Assembly (NCBI GenBank): GCA_903828565.1
Contig: CAIKMQ010000013.1
Location: 1 to 64,000, forward strand
Source of the DNA: an uncultured Leptolinea sp.
GTDB lineage: Bacteria; Chloroflexota; Anaerolineae; Anaerolineales; Anaerolineaceae
DNA length: 64,000 nucleotides
Direction of reading: 5' to 3'
The position numbers were made by a program, and so were the translations under genes. Of this stretch, positions 16,601 to 24,304 are shown one piece after another. Each line of letters starts with the position of its first letter. Within the stretch, counting starts at the first letter, position 1. The notes beneath the pieces were generated by a model. It had not been told where the DNA came from. It worked only from the letters and a program-made list of their open reading frames with translations, and did not search any database.

Positions 16601-16830
16601 AGGATGAACGCAAGACTTTACAATTGGAGATTTCAGATCGTATCGAGATTACCTATAAAGCCAGCCAGGGTCTGGAGGAGGCTATTCAGGCTTTCAAGGA
16701 ATACATATTAGGAGAAACCCTGTGCGTCAGGCTTGCCAGTATTTCCGGCGAGACATCAGGCTTCTCACAGGATGAATTCGATAATGAGAACCTGGCGTTT
16801 CAGGTTACCCGAAATAACGGGGAGGAATAG
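13669..16830 (+). CDS. ileS: Isoleucine--tRNA ligase, long (type 2-like) form
   Basis: Class I aminoacyl-tRNA synthetase of 1053 aa that charges tRNA-Ile and edits valine. The first signature, normally HxGH, reads GVHH at residues 56-59; the second, KMSKS, is intact near residue 598. The editing (CP1) domain is present with WTTTPWTLPAN. Several CxxC pairs (CPRC, CWRC, CPDC, CDEC) suggest zinc knuckles. The overall pattern, with PTWYIRT and a long C-terminal domain, is that of the IleS2 or eukaryote-like class. The start at 13669 is chosen because GGAGG lies 8 bases before it; an in-frame ATG at 13654 overlaps that ribosome site. Controlled by the T-box leader. First gene of a probable ileS-lspA-rluD-ltaE operon. 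Confidence 0.96.
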   Translation: MGFKAVSPKLDPVQMEERMLRHWKMYNIIKKAFEANSDGPEYVFYEGPPTANGQPGVHHVLARSFKDNFPRYRAMRGYHVIRRGGWDTHGLPVEIEVEKKLGFTNKQQIEAYGIDKFNEECRKSAFTYIKEWERLTDRIAFWVDLEKAYVTYTNEYIESVWWILKSFWQKDLLFQGYKVVPYCPRCGTPLSDHEVALGYDDAVDPSVYVRFPLLEKPGTSLLVWTTTPWTLPANVAVAVHPDVEYATIERPLAEGGIERLILASALIPQVFGEEQVQVVERCNGAALKGLRYAPLFTFIPVDKPAYYIVNADYVTIEDGTGMVHIAPAFGAEDMEVGHKNDLPIIQTVQGDGTFISEVKPWAGVFVKAADPSIMEDLRRRGLLFKHGTITHTYPFCWRCKTPLIYYARPTWYIRTSQYKDRLVQFNDRVNWYPGHIKHGRFGNWLSNNIDWALGRNRYWGTPLPVWECPDCQHQECIGSVQELSDRTGMDQSHLDLHRPHVDNIRFACDECGGKMQRVPELIDVWFDSGSMPYAQWHYPFENQEMFKQQYPADYICEAVDQTRGWFYSLHAISTMLFEQECFKNVMCLGLILDGDGQKMSKSRGNVVDPWSVLNTHGADAFRWYLYTASPPGQERRFSPDLVGEVLRNFTLTLWNTYSFFVTYARLDGWQPDPNIKPDYNDLDKWLLSSLHTLVRDVTQAFDQYDVTGATRPIETFVNNLSTWYLRRSRRRFWKTESDADKQAAYATLYEALVTVAKLLAPSMPFLSDELFLNLVGSLDETAPLSVHLAAWPDYTPEMINEKLNMEMDLVMKLASLGHSARNKANRKVRQPLSEVAYSVSNAEEQKIVMKYAEILADELNVKHVRVLDAAGEAVSFTLNPLPKQLGQKYGKDFPAIRQAILGLPSEVAARQLLAGEGISVVIGVANYNILPDEVEVRASAREGYAVASEGAYLAALVTDLTPDLVREGLAREFVRRVQDERKTLQLEISDRIEITYKASQGLEEAIQAFKEYILGETLCVRLASISGETSGFSQDEFDNENLAFQVTRNNGEE

Positions 16831-17345
16831 TGATATCGATCTATAAAAAATATCGCATGTTGGCCGGAGTAGCCATCACCATTATTCTTCTGGATCAGTG
16901 GACCAAGCACTTGGTGCGGACGAATATCCCGCTGGGTGGTACCTGGTCTCCGTGGGAATGGCTGGCACCTTATGCCCGGATTGTCCACTGGACGAACACC
17001 GGAGCTGCTTTTGGTATGCTGCAGGGTTTTGGATTGGTGTTTACTATCCTTTCCATTCTTGTTGCAGGTTTCATGGTGTATTATTTCCCGCGTATTCCAC
17101 ATGAAGAGTGGCCGCTCAGGATTGCGATGGGTATGCAATTTGGTGGAGCTATTGGTAATCTGATTGATCGGTTGACGATCGGTGAGGTAACGGATTTCGT
17201 ATCGGTAGGATCATTCGCCGTCTTTAATGTGGCTGATGCCTGCATTACGGTCGGTGTGGTTGTTCTATTGGTAGGCATGTGGATCAAAGAACGCATCGAT
17301 CAGAAGAAACTATCCGCCGGGTCAACCCCGCCGGCAAGCGAGTGA
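16830..17345 (+). CDS. lspA: Lipoprotein signal peptidase (signal peptidase II)
   Basis: Aspartic membrane protease that removes signal peptides from lipid-modified prolipoproteins. Four membrane segments; catalytic aspartates lie in GNLIDRL and FNVADACI. The start is the GTG at 16830, which overlaps the ileS stop by one base and follows GGGGAGGA by a few bases. Its substrates in this window include the lipoproteins at 3602 and 9263, and its partner Lgt is at 27406. A charged C-terminal tail of about 20 residues is extra. Confidence 0.94.
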   Translation: MISIYKKYRMLAGVAITIILLDQWTKHLVRTNIPLGGTWSPWEWLAPYARIVHWTNTGAAFGMLQGFGLVFTILSILVAGFMVYYFPRIPHEEWPLRIAMGMQFGGAIGNLIDRLTIGEVTDFVSVGSFAVFNVADACITVGVVVLLVGMWIKERIDQKKLSAGSTPPASE

Positions 17346-17354
17346 ACCCACTGA

Positions 17355-18272
17355 ATGGCTGAATACAGATACGATAGTTACGAAAAATGCCGTCTGGATA
17401 TTTATCTGACCGATAAATTCCCGCAGCATTCACGCAGCCGCATCCAAAAATGGATCGCTGCAGGGGCTGTTAGTATCAACGGCAGACCTGTTGTCAAAGC
17501 CGGCTTGATGCTTGAAATGAATGATATTGTCCAGCTGGATGTGCCTGAGCCAGTTCAGACTGCCATTTTGCCAGAAGAGATAAGCTTGGAAGTAGTCTAT
17601 GAAGACCGTAATCTGCTGGTGATCAATAAGCCTGCCGGGATGGTGGTTCACCCGGGGGCTGGTCATCTCACCGGGACGGTCGTGAACGCGGCATTGGCTC
17701 ATGCGCCAGAGATGGAAGGTATTGGTGGCGAAGGACGCCCCGGGATTGTCCACCGATTGGATAAGGATACTTCCGGGTTGCTCTTACTGGCCAAGAATGA
17801 TACGACCCACCGATATCTACAAGACCAGTTTAGAGATCGACTGATTCATAAGACTTATCTTGCGCTGGTTGATGGGGCTCCTCCCACGCCGGAAGGGATC
17901 GTTCAAGCAGCCATTGCCAGGGATCCATCTCATCGAAAGCGCATGGCTGTTGTGCCTGAAGGCCGTGGACGTGAAGCGGTCAGCAGGTACCACATATTGA
18001 AATCCTACCCGAATCACACTTATCTTGAAGTCAATCCACAAACAGGTAGGACGCACCAGATCCGTTTGCATCTATCATTCCTCGGTTGCCCGATTGTAGG
18101 GGATACGGTCTATGGGCACCGTCATCCATCCATTCAGTTAGGTAGGCACTTCTTGCATGCTGCCAAACTGGTTGTTACGTTGCCGGGAGAAACAAGCCCG
18201 CGAGAGTTCAATGCACCCCTGGCACCAGAATTAATGAAGGTTCTCCAGGTTTTAGATTTAGAGGAGGAATAA
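17355..18272 (+). CDS. rluD: RluA/RluD-family 23S rRNA pseudouridine synthase
   Basis: Converts specific uridines in large-subunit rRNA to pseudouridine. An N-terminal S4 RNA-binding domain (about residues 13-60, SRSRIQKWIAAGAVSING) is followed by the synthase domain with the catalytic aspartate in HRLDKDTSGLLLLAKN. Length 305 aa and domain order fit RluD. It sits 9 bases after lspA, the same neighbour as in many bacteria, and overlaps ltaE by one base. RluA, RluC and RluD cannot be distinguished with certainty from sequence alone. Confidence 0.9.
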   Translation: MAEYRYDSYEKCRLDIYLTDKFPQHSRSRIQKWIAAGAVSINGRPVVKAGLMLEMNDIVQLDVPEPVQTAILPEEISLEVVYEDRNLLVINKPAGMVVHPGAGHLTGTVVNAALAHAPEMEGIGGEGRPGIVHRLDKDTSGLLLLAKNDTTHRYLQDQFRDRLIHKTYLALVDGAPPTPEGIVQAAIARDPSHRKRMAVVPEGRGREAVSRYHILKSYPNHTYLEVNPQTGRTHQIRLHLSFLGCPIVGDTVYGHRHPSIQLGRHFLHAAKLVVTLPGETSPREFNAPLAPELMKVLQVLDLEEE

Positions 18273-19321
18273 TGGATTGGATCGATGTCCGTTCGGATAC
18301 AGTGACTCACCCTACCGCTGAAATGCGTGCTGCAATGGCAGCGGCAGTAGTAGGGGATGACGTGTTTGGGGATGACCCGACCGTGAATCAAATACAGGAG
18401 TTGGCTGCCGATAAAATGGGGAAGGAAGCCGGATTATTCGTTCCTTCTGGCACAATGGGCAATTTACTGGCAGTTCTTACAACTTGTGGACGCGGCCAGG
18501 AAGCTATCATGGGCAGTCAGTGCCATACCTATATGTATGAGGCTGGCGGTGCAGCTGCCCTCGGTGGTGTATCGTCTTTTATTGTACCCAATAAACCAGA
18601 TGGAACCCTTGACCTTACCGAAGTTCAAAATGCCATCCGGACAGAAGATGATCATTTCCCCCGCACCCGTATGATATTGATGGAGAACACACACAATCGC
18701 TGCGGCGGTGTGCCGGTTTCACTGGCCTATTCCCAGTCTCTCGGAAAAATAGCCCATGCCAACGGATTGAAGCTTCATCTGGATGGCGCAAGGATTTTCA
18801 ATGCTGCCGCTGCATTGGGTATTCCAACCCGGCAATTGGCTGCTCCAGTGGATAGTGTCACATTTTGTCTGAGCAAAGGGCTGTGCGCGCCGGTTGGCAG
18901 TGTTCTCTGTGGATCAAGGGATTTTATCTACGAAGCTCGACGCATCCGCAAACAGCTGGGTGGAGGGATGCGCCAGGCAGGTATTTTGGCTGCTGCTGGC
19001 ATATTGGCCATCGAAAAAATGTCCACCCGATTGGGTGAAGACCACATTCGGGCTATGAAACTAGCGGAAGGCATTACTGCCATCGGTGGAATGGTTGTGG
19101 ATCCGGGTTCGCCCCATACAAATATGGTCTTTGCCAACCTGGATTCATCCATGCCGCTGGATGCTCTCGAACTTAACGAATTGTTTAAAGCAAAAGGCAT
19201 CCTCACACATGAAACCGGAAAACGGCGTTTCCGTTTCGTGACCCACTACTGGGTGGATGATAATGCCGTAACGAGAATACTAAAAGCCTGGGAAGAGATC
19301 TATTCCAGCTACCGAAAATAA
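18272..19321 (+). CDS. ltaE: Low-specificity L-threonine aldolase
   Basis: PLP-dependent aldolase that cleaves L-threonine or L-allo-threonine to glycine and acetaldehyde. It begins with the family block DVRSDTVTHPT, carries FGDDPTVNQIQ, the HLDGARIFNAA stretch with the PLP-contacting Asp, and the Schiff-base lysine in CLSKGLCAPVGS. Length 349 aa is normal. The start codon shares one base with the stop of rluD, so the four genes from ileS on are probably cotranscribed. GAGGAGG lies before the ATG. Confidence 0.92.
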   Translation: MDWIDVRSDTVTHPTAEMRAAMAAAVVGDDVFGDDPTVNQIQELAADKMGKEAGLFVPSGTMGNLLAVLTTCGRGQEAIMGSQCHTYMYEAGGAAALGGVSSFIVPNKPDGTLDLTEVQNAIRTEDDHFPRTRMILMENTHNRCGGVPVSLAYSQSLGKIAHANGLKLHLDGARIFNAAAALGIPTRQLAAPVDSVTFCLSKGLCAPVGSVLCGSRDFIYEARRIRKQLGGGMRQAGILAAAGILAIEKMSTRLGEDHIRAMKLAEGITAIGGMVVDPGSPHTNMVFANLDSSMPLDALELNELFKAKGILTHETGKRRFRFVTHYWVDDNAVTRILKAWEEIYSSYRK

Positions 19322-19333
19322 AAAAAAGCACTC

Positions 19334-19342
19334 TGCTATAAT
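19334..19342 (+). promoter_or_regulatory. Extended -10 promoter element of punA
   Basis: TGCTATAAT (TGn plus a perfect TATAAT at 19337-19342), about 30 bases before the punA ATG, in a 52-base A-rich gap. The leader carries AGGTGA as ribosome site. Confidence 0.6.
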
Positions 19343-19373
19343 CAAAACAAAAACTAGGTCAACAGGTGAATCT

Positions 19374-20210
19374 ATGGAAAACTTCATTACCCTCGCCCAG
19401 ATCGACGCGATTAAAGACACGATCCAGCGCCAAATTAAAGAAACCCCTGAGTTTGCTGTTATCCTCGGTTCCGGTCTCGGCCATATAGCTGATGCGGTCG
19501 AGGATGCCATAACTATTCCCTCAGCGGCGATCAACGGTTGGCCGCGCTCCACCGTGGAAGGCCATTCCGGGAAACTCGTCTTTGGCCGTATGGAAAACCG
19601 ACCGGTGATGGTGATGCAGGGTCGCATTCATTATTATGAAGGATACCCAATGGATCAGGTTACATTACCCGTGCGGGTAATGCAGCGCCTGGGGATTCAA
19701 AATCTGATCGTAACAAATGCAGCCGGGGCAATAAACCCGGATTTTGTCCCTGGAGACCTGATGCTGATCACAGACCACATTAATATGATCGGTATGGCGG
19801 GATTGAATCCGCTGCGCGGCCCAAATTTGGATCTGATCGGACCGCGTTTCCCCGATATGAGCCAACCTTACGATAAAAATCTCTCGGAATTGGCTAGAAG
19901 GATCTCTCGCGAACAGCAAGTAGGCATGCGCGAGGGTGTATACGTCAGTCTCTCTGGACCATCTTTTGAATCACCGGCTGATCTTCGCTTCTTACGTGTC
20001 ATTGGGGCGGATGCGGTAGGCATGTCCACCGTTCCTGAGGTCATCATTGCCCGGCATGGCGGTACCCGCGTACTGGGTATCTCAGGTATCAGCAACAAGG
20101 CAAACCTGGACGGTTCGAATATCACTACCCATGCAGAAGTGTTAGAGGCAGGTCGTGTCATTGGCCCGAAGCTTGAAAAAGTGATCCGTGGCGTACTGAA
20201 GCTAGCCTGA
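19374..20210 (+). CDS. punA: Purine nucleoside phosphorylase (trimeric PNP type)
   Basis: Phosphorolyses guanosine and inosine (and deoxy forms) to the base and ribose-1-phosphate. The start of the fold (VILGSGLG), the phosphate-binding histidine in GRIHYYEGY, TNAAGAINP, and the base-contacting GISNKANLDG near residue 245 mark the trimeric PNP/MTAP family; the asparagine in that last block is the purine-nucleoside specificity residue. Length 278 aa is normal. It has its own promoter and is followed within 4 bases by an unrelated membrane protein gene. Confidence 0.93.
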   Translation: MENFITLAQIDAIKDTIQRQIKETPEFAVILGSGLGHIADAVEDAITIPSAAINGWPRSTVEGHSGKLVFGRMENRPVMVMQGRIHYYEGYPMDQVTLPVRVMQRLGIQNLIVTNAAGAINPDFVPGDLMLITDHINMIGMAGLNPLRGPNLDLIGPRFPDMSQPYDKNLSELARRISREQQVGMREGVYVSLSGPSFESPADLRFLRVIGADAVGMSTVPEVIIARHGGTRVLGISGISNKANLDGSNITTHAEVLEAGRVIGPKLEKVIRGVLKLA

Positions 20211-20214
20211 TCCT

Positions 20215-20874
20215 ATGGCTGAGATTTTTCGTTTCCTCAAAACTGCGGAAACCTATATCTATATCCTGCTATCTGCAGTCGGATTTATCTACCTCCGGCG
20301 TTTTATCAATTCTTTGATGGAAAACCGGTTAGCGACTTTCGGCTTGGAGAAAGATTATGCGCGCCGGCAGATGGTATCTGCCATCTCCATTGGTGTCTTG
20401 TTGTTCTTTCTTGCTATTGCGGAATTTACATTCGTCACGATTGGCAGTAATAATCCCGATGTTATTGGTTTGCTGCCAACACCAACGATGAATATTTCCG
20501 GAACAGCGACTCCTGCAACTGGCGCTGGGCTTTCCGGCATAGGTCAAGGAGATTCGTTGCTGGCTTCTCCGCAATGTCAATCTGGAAAAGTGGAATGGAC
20601 ATATCCCGCTGAAGGCGAAACGATTCGCGGGAAAGTGGAAGTAAAAGGAACTGCCAGTATTGAGAATTTTGGTTTCTATAAATATGAGTATTCTCAGGAT
20701 AATATCCAATGGACACCACTGGTAGTCGGCACGGCAATTGTAACAAATAATGCGCTGGGAGTCTGGGATACAAGTTTACTCGCTCCTGGTGACTATTATC
20801 TGCGTCTTGTGGTCTACGACAACCAGGAGAATGCCCAGTCACCCTGTGTGGTCAGGATCTCGGTACAACCTTAG
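20215..20874 (+). CDS. Unrecognised membrane protein with an extracytoplasmic Ig-like domain
   Basis: I do not recognise this 219-residue protein. Two membrane segments are visible (about residues 13-30 and 55-76), with a short charged loop between them. A low-complexity Thr/Pro/Gly linker (about 90-118) leads into a C-terminal domain of about 95 residues, rich in beta-strands and ending LRLVVYDNQENAQSPCVVRISV. This looks like an immunoglobulin-like or Fn3-type beta-sandwich presented outside the cell. Two cysteines (CQSG and SPCVV) could form a disulphide. It starts 4 bases after punA without a clear ribosome site, so it is probably translated by coupling, and GNAT follows after 8 bases. Confidence 0.6.
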   Translation: MAEIFRFLKTAETYIYILLSAVGFIYLRRFINSLMENRLATFGLEKDYARRQMVSAISIGVLLFFLAIAEFTFVTIGSNNPDVIGLLPTPTMNISGTATPATGAGLSGIGQGDSLLASPQCQSGKVEWTYPAEGETIRGKVEVKGTASIENFGFYKYEYSQDNIQWTPLVVGTAIVTNNALGVWDTSLLAPGDYYLRLVVYDNQENAQSPCVVRISVQP

Positions 20875-20882
20875 GATACGCT

Positions 20883-21422
20883 ATGCCAAAAATTGAAGTC
20901 CGCTCTGCGATCACTGATGATGTTTCTTTCTTGATGGCATTGGATCACTCCTTCCACACTGACCACGTCTGGCAAATGGACCTAGCGTTGGAAGAGAGGT
21001 ATGCTTCCATCACTTTTCAGGAAAGTAAACTTCCACGGTCTGTCCGGGTGGAATACCCCAGAAAACTACAACGCCTTGCAGATATTAATAATCCTTATGT
21101 ATCCACCCTCGTCGCATGTCTGGATTACAAACCTGTTGCTTATATTCGGACAAGTTTCTTTGAATTCACAACAGCTGCCTGGATTACCGACCTGGCAGTC
21201 CACCCTGAACACCGGCGAAAAGGGATAGGTACTTCTTTGATCCGTGCAATGGAGCAGTGGTGCTTTCAGAGGAAATTACGCCGTGTTACATTGGATATGC
21301 AATCTAAAAATGTCCCTGCCATTCACTGTGTAAAGAAACTTGGTTATACATACTGTGGATACAATGACCATTATTATGAGAATCAAGATATTGCTTTATT
21401 CTTCACCCATCACCTGGCGTGA
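20883..21422 (+). CDS. GNAT-family N-acetyltransferase
   Basis: Acetyl-CoA-dependent N-acetyltransferase of 179 aa. Motif A is visible as ITDLAVHPEHRRKGIGTSL (about residues 100-118), with the pyrophosphate-binding RxxGxG; the C-terminal VKKLGYTYCGYNDHYYEN matches motif B of the RimI-like group. The substrate amine cannot be read from sequence. AGGA lies 6 bases before the ATG. Confidence 0.85.
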   Translation: MPKIEVRSAITDDVSFLMALDHSFHTDHVWQMDLALEERYASITFQESKLPRSVRVEYPRKLQRLADINNPYVSTLVACLDYKPVAYIRTSFFEFTTAAWITDLAVHPEHRRKGIGTSLIRAMEQWCFQRKLRRVTLDMQSKNVPAIHCVKKLGYTYCGYNDHYYENQDIALFFTHHLA

Positions 21423-21434
21423 GGAGAAAATACT

Positions 21435-23333
21435 ATGAATTGGTGGCTGGGGATTACAGCTGCGGTACGCACACTGGCGGAGATACTTTCAGCAGGGATC
21501 TCGATAACAGCCTTTGCGCTGCTTCTGTATGCTTTCACCTTTAATCTGAAAGACAGGGTAGCCAGGGCTTTCACATTAATTCTGATCTGCGTTGTGATCG
21601 TCTTTACGGGCGATGCATTGGCCAGTTCTGCTACTCAATCCATCAATGTTACACTCTGGTTAAAAATACAGTGGCTGGGGATCATATTCCTTCCCCCGAC
21701 ATACATGCAGTTTTCTGATGCCCTCCTTGCGACAACCGGCAAACCAAGCAGGGGAAAACGCAGCTGGGCAACAAGGATCACTTATGTGGCATCTGCTGTC
21801 TTTGTCGGCTTACTGGCCAGTGGATGGTTGCTGGGTCCCCTTGTAGAAGGAGCCGACTCGGCAGAATATCTTTCGCGCACCATATTCACCGACCTATTCT
21901 CAATTTACTATGGCTTATCAATGGTCGCCAGCTGGATCAATTTCACCAGGGCATACCGAAGAACCACTACTACTACGGCCAAAAGGCGCATGTTTTACCT
22001 GATAACCGGGGCATTAGCACCTGCCCTTGGATCTTTTCCATATTTGCTGTATGGATACGGTTTGGCGGCCGATCACTCGCTGCTCTTCTGGTTCATCGTA
22101 CTACTCACCAACCTGCTTGTAGGTGGCTTGATCGTGATGATGGCTTATTCGATCGCCTTCTTCGGAGTGGATTGGCCAGACCGGGTAGTTAAGCGCAGGT
22201 TATTCAAGTGGATTCTTCGCGGGCCAGTTACTGCCATCACTGCACTGGGGATCACTACCCTGGTCAAAAAGGGCAGCCTTTTCTTTGGTCTCGATTACCA
22301 GGCCTTGGTACCAATCATGATGGCCCTCTCGATCCTGTTGATGGAGTTTACTATCACCATCCTCTCCCCCATGCTTGAAAGGTGGATGTTTTATTCCAAT
22401 GACCGCCAGGAAATTGACCAGGTAACAGCGCTTTCAGATCGTTTGATGACACGGAACGACTTGCGGCAATTCCTTGAGGCGGTTCTATCGGCGGCAAGTG
22501 ATAGATTCCAGGCGAGTTCGGCATTTATTGGCGCTTTTGAAACAGGGAACCTCTCCATGTTAGTTTCTGTGGGAGAGAATGCTGAACTCGAAAGTGAGAA
22601 AATCGGGATCGAAGATCTTCCGGTGATGGAAGATGGCGATCCGGATAGCGCTATTTTTCAATGGCGTGGATTCCATGTGGTTCCGCTGATCGATCCTGGT
22701 TCCCCTCAAGGAGAGATACTGGGAATTCTTGGCCTTGCGCGTACTGGATCCCAAGATCTGGATTTGGAAGAAAAAGAAGTATTAGGGAGATTATCGGCCA
22801 GAGTGATTCTCGCGCTAGTAAACAGAAAGTTACAGCAAGAAGTATTCAGGAAGGCCGGCGAGTTGAATCCCCAGTTCGAGCAATTCCAGAAAATGCGTGT
22901 TGACAGCCGGTTTGCAAACCTGGAGACCCTGACTGAAATGGATTATGAAGTTCCTCAGGATCTGGTAAATTATGTTCGCGACGCGCTGGCTCATTTCTGG
23001 GGCGGCCCTAAGCTGGCTGGATCCCCCTTGCTCAAGTTGAATATCATCCGGCAATCGGTGGATGGGGAAGATACAAACCCAACGAATGTTTTACGGGGTG
23101 TTTTACGCCAGGCGATCGAAAAGGTAAGGCCCGAGGGTGAACGCAAGACCACCGGGGAGTGGATACTGTATAATATCCTCGAGATGAAGTTCATCCAGGG
23201 AAAAAAGGTGCGCGAGGTAGCCATCAAGCTGGCAATGTCCGAAGCCGATCTCTACCGTAAACAGCGGGTCGCCATTGAAGCAGTCGCCCGGGTCATAATG
23301 GAAATGGAAAGTTCCCATAAAAATGGAACTTGA
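21435..23333 (+). CDS. 7TM sensor - GAF - C-terminal HTH protein
   Basis: A 632-residue protein with an unusual layout. Residues 1 to about 310 hold many membrane segments and resemble the N-terminal seven-helix sensor region of some histidine kinases. Residues about 335-490 look like a GAF domain (VLSAASDRFQASSAFIGAF; LGILGLARTGSQDLDLEE). The C-terminal 110 residues are helical and end in a likely helix-turn-helix (KVREVAIKLAMSEADLYRKQ). There is no HisKA/HATPase, GGDEF, EAL or phosphatase domain, so signal output would have to go through the HTH-like end, possibly direct binding of DNA from the membrane. GAGGAG precedes the ATG and the S1-protein gene follows. Function is inferred only from layout. 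Confidence 0.65.
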   Translation: MNWWLGITAAVRTLAEILSAGISITAFALLLYAFTFNLKDRVARAFTLILICVVIVFTGDALASSATQSINVTLWLKIQWLGIIFLPPTYMQFSDALLATTGKPSRGKRSWATRITYVASAVFVGLLASGWLLGPLVEGADSAEYLSRTIFTDLFSIYYGLSMVASWINFTRAYRRTTTTTAKRRMFYLITGALAPALGSFPYLLYGYGLAADHSLLFWFIVLLTNLLVGGLIVMMAYSIAFFGVDWPDRVVKRRLFKWILRGPVTAITALGITTLVKKGSLFFGLDYQALVPIMMALSILLMEFTITILSPMLERWMFYSNDRQEIDQVTALSDRLMTRNDLRQFLEAVLSAASDRFQASSAFIGAFETGNLSMLVSVGENAELESEKIGIEDLPVMEDGDPDSAIFQWRGFHVVPLIDPGSPQGEILGILGLARTGSQDLDLEEKEVLGRLSARVILALVNRKLQQEVFRKAGELNPQFEQFQKMRVDSRFANLETLTEMDYEVPQDLVNYVRDALAHFWGGPKLAGSPLLKLNIIRQSVDGEDTNPTNVLRGVLRQAIEKVRPEGERKTTGEWILYNILEMKFIQGKKVREVAIKLAMSEADLYRKQRVAIEAVARVIMEMESSHKNGT

Positions 23334-23360
23334 TAATAGATAGATTGAAAGGTGGCATGA

Positions 23361-24299
23361 ATGGTACTCAAGAATGATCAGGATTATGCATATCCTGAGA
23401 ATCAGGATCCGGATGAAGCCTGGTGGCAGGCAGTTTTAGGGGATGAAAACAAATTAGATTCAGTCTCAGATTTTAGTACAGATAATTCTCACCCTGTCCA
23501 CACAGCCTATGGACATAATAACTGGGAGTATTTGGATACGCTCTACCGGAATGATGAGGTCATACAGCTGTTGGTGACAGGTTTCAATCGCGGCGGGTTG
23601 CTTGTGGAAGGAAATGACATCCACGGCTTTGTTCCCTTCTCACACCTGATAGATGTTCCTGTTTTAATGAACGAGGAAGGCCGGAAAGAATATTTCCGGA
23701 AATATATCGGTCGCCAGATCTCGCTCAAGATCATCGAGCTGGTTCCAGAGGATGAACGGATCGTCCTTTCGGAGCGGGCTGCGCAGGCCGGCCAAGGTCG
23801 CCGAAAAGCCATTTTTGAGAACATTCAGGCGGGTGATATTGTCTGGGGCACAGTAACGAATGTGACTGGGTTTGGGGCATTCGTAGATCTCGGCGGTGTT
23901 GAGGGCTTGATTCATGTATCGGAGTTATCCTGGGGACGGGTGGAACACCCCGGAGATATTGTATGTATCGGTCAACGTATTGAAGCCCAGGTGTTGAGTG
24001 TGGAAAAAGAGAATTCGCACGTGGCATTGAGTTCCAAACGATTGGAAAGCAATCCCTGGGAAAAGATCCATGAGATCTATACTCTGGGAGAGGTCGTGAC
24101 TGCAAAGATTACCAGTGTGACGAACTATGGCGCTTTTGCCCGCCTGAAAGAAGGTGTTGAAGGTTTGATTCACATTTCATCAATACCTATTCCAGAAGGC
24201 ACGAATCTGGAGGAATACCTTGTGAAGAAACAATGCGTTCAGGTACGTATCCTGCATATTGATTCAGAGAAGAAACGCATCGGTTTAGCCCTGGTATAA
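23361..24299 (+). CDS. S1-domain RNA-binding protein (bS1-like)
   Basis: Three S1 RNA-binding domains in 312 aa (about residues 60-130, 150-222 and 235-310); the second (GDIVWGTVTNVTGFGAFVDL) and third (GEVVTAKITSVTNYGAFARL) are the best preserved, and the first is more diverged. The first 55 residues are acidic and unstructured. Short S1-like proteins of this kind in Gram-positive bacteria and Chloroflexota serve as bS1 or general RNA-binding proteins; an exact ribosomal role is not shown. AAAGGTGG precedes the ATG. Confidence 0.85.
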   Translation: MVLKNDQDYAYPENQDPDEAWWQAVLGDENKLDSVSDFSTDNSHPVHTAYGHNNWEYLDTLYRNDEVIQLLVTGFNRGGLLVEGNDIHGFVPFSHLIDVPVLMNEEGRKEYFRKYIGRQISLKIIELVPEDERIVLSERAAQAGQGRRKAIFENIQAGDIVWGTVTNVTGFGAFVDLGGVEGLIHVSELSWGRVEHPGDIVCIGQRIEAQVLSVEKENSHVALSSKRLESNPWEKIHEIYTLGEVVTAKITSVTNYGAFARLKEGVEGLIHISSIPIPEGTNLEEYLVKKQCVQVRILHIDSEKKRIGLALV

Positions 24300-24304
24300 A
24301 AAAC

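Noticed and set aside
24294..24300. TATAAA before ftsK as promoter
   Set aside because: It ends 4 bases before the ATG, too close for transcription start at or before the codon, and lies in the last codons of the S1 gene; read-through from upstream is more likely.
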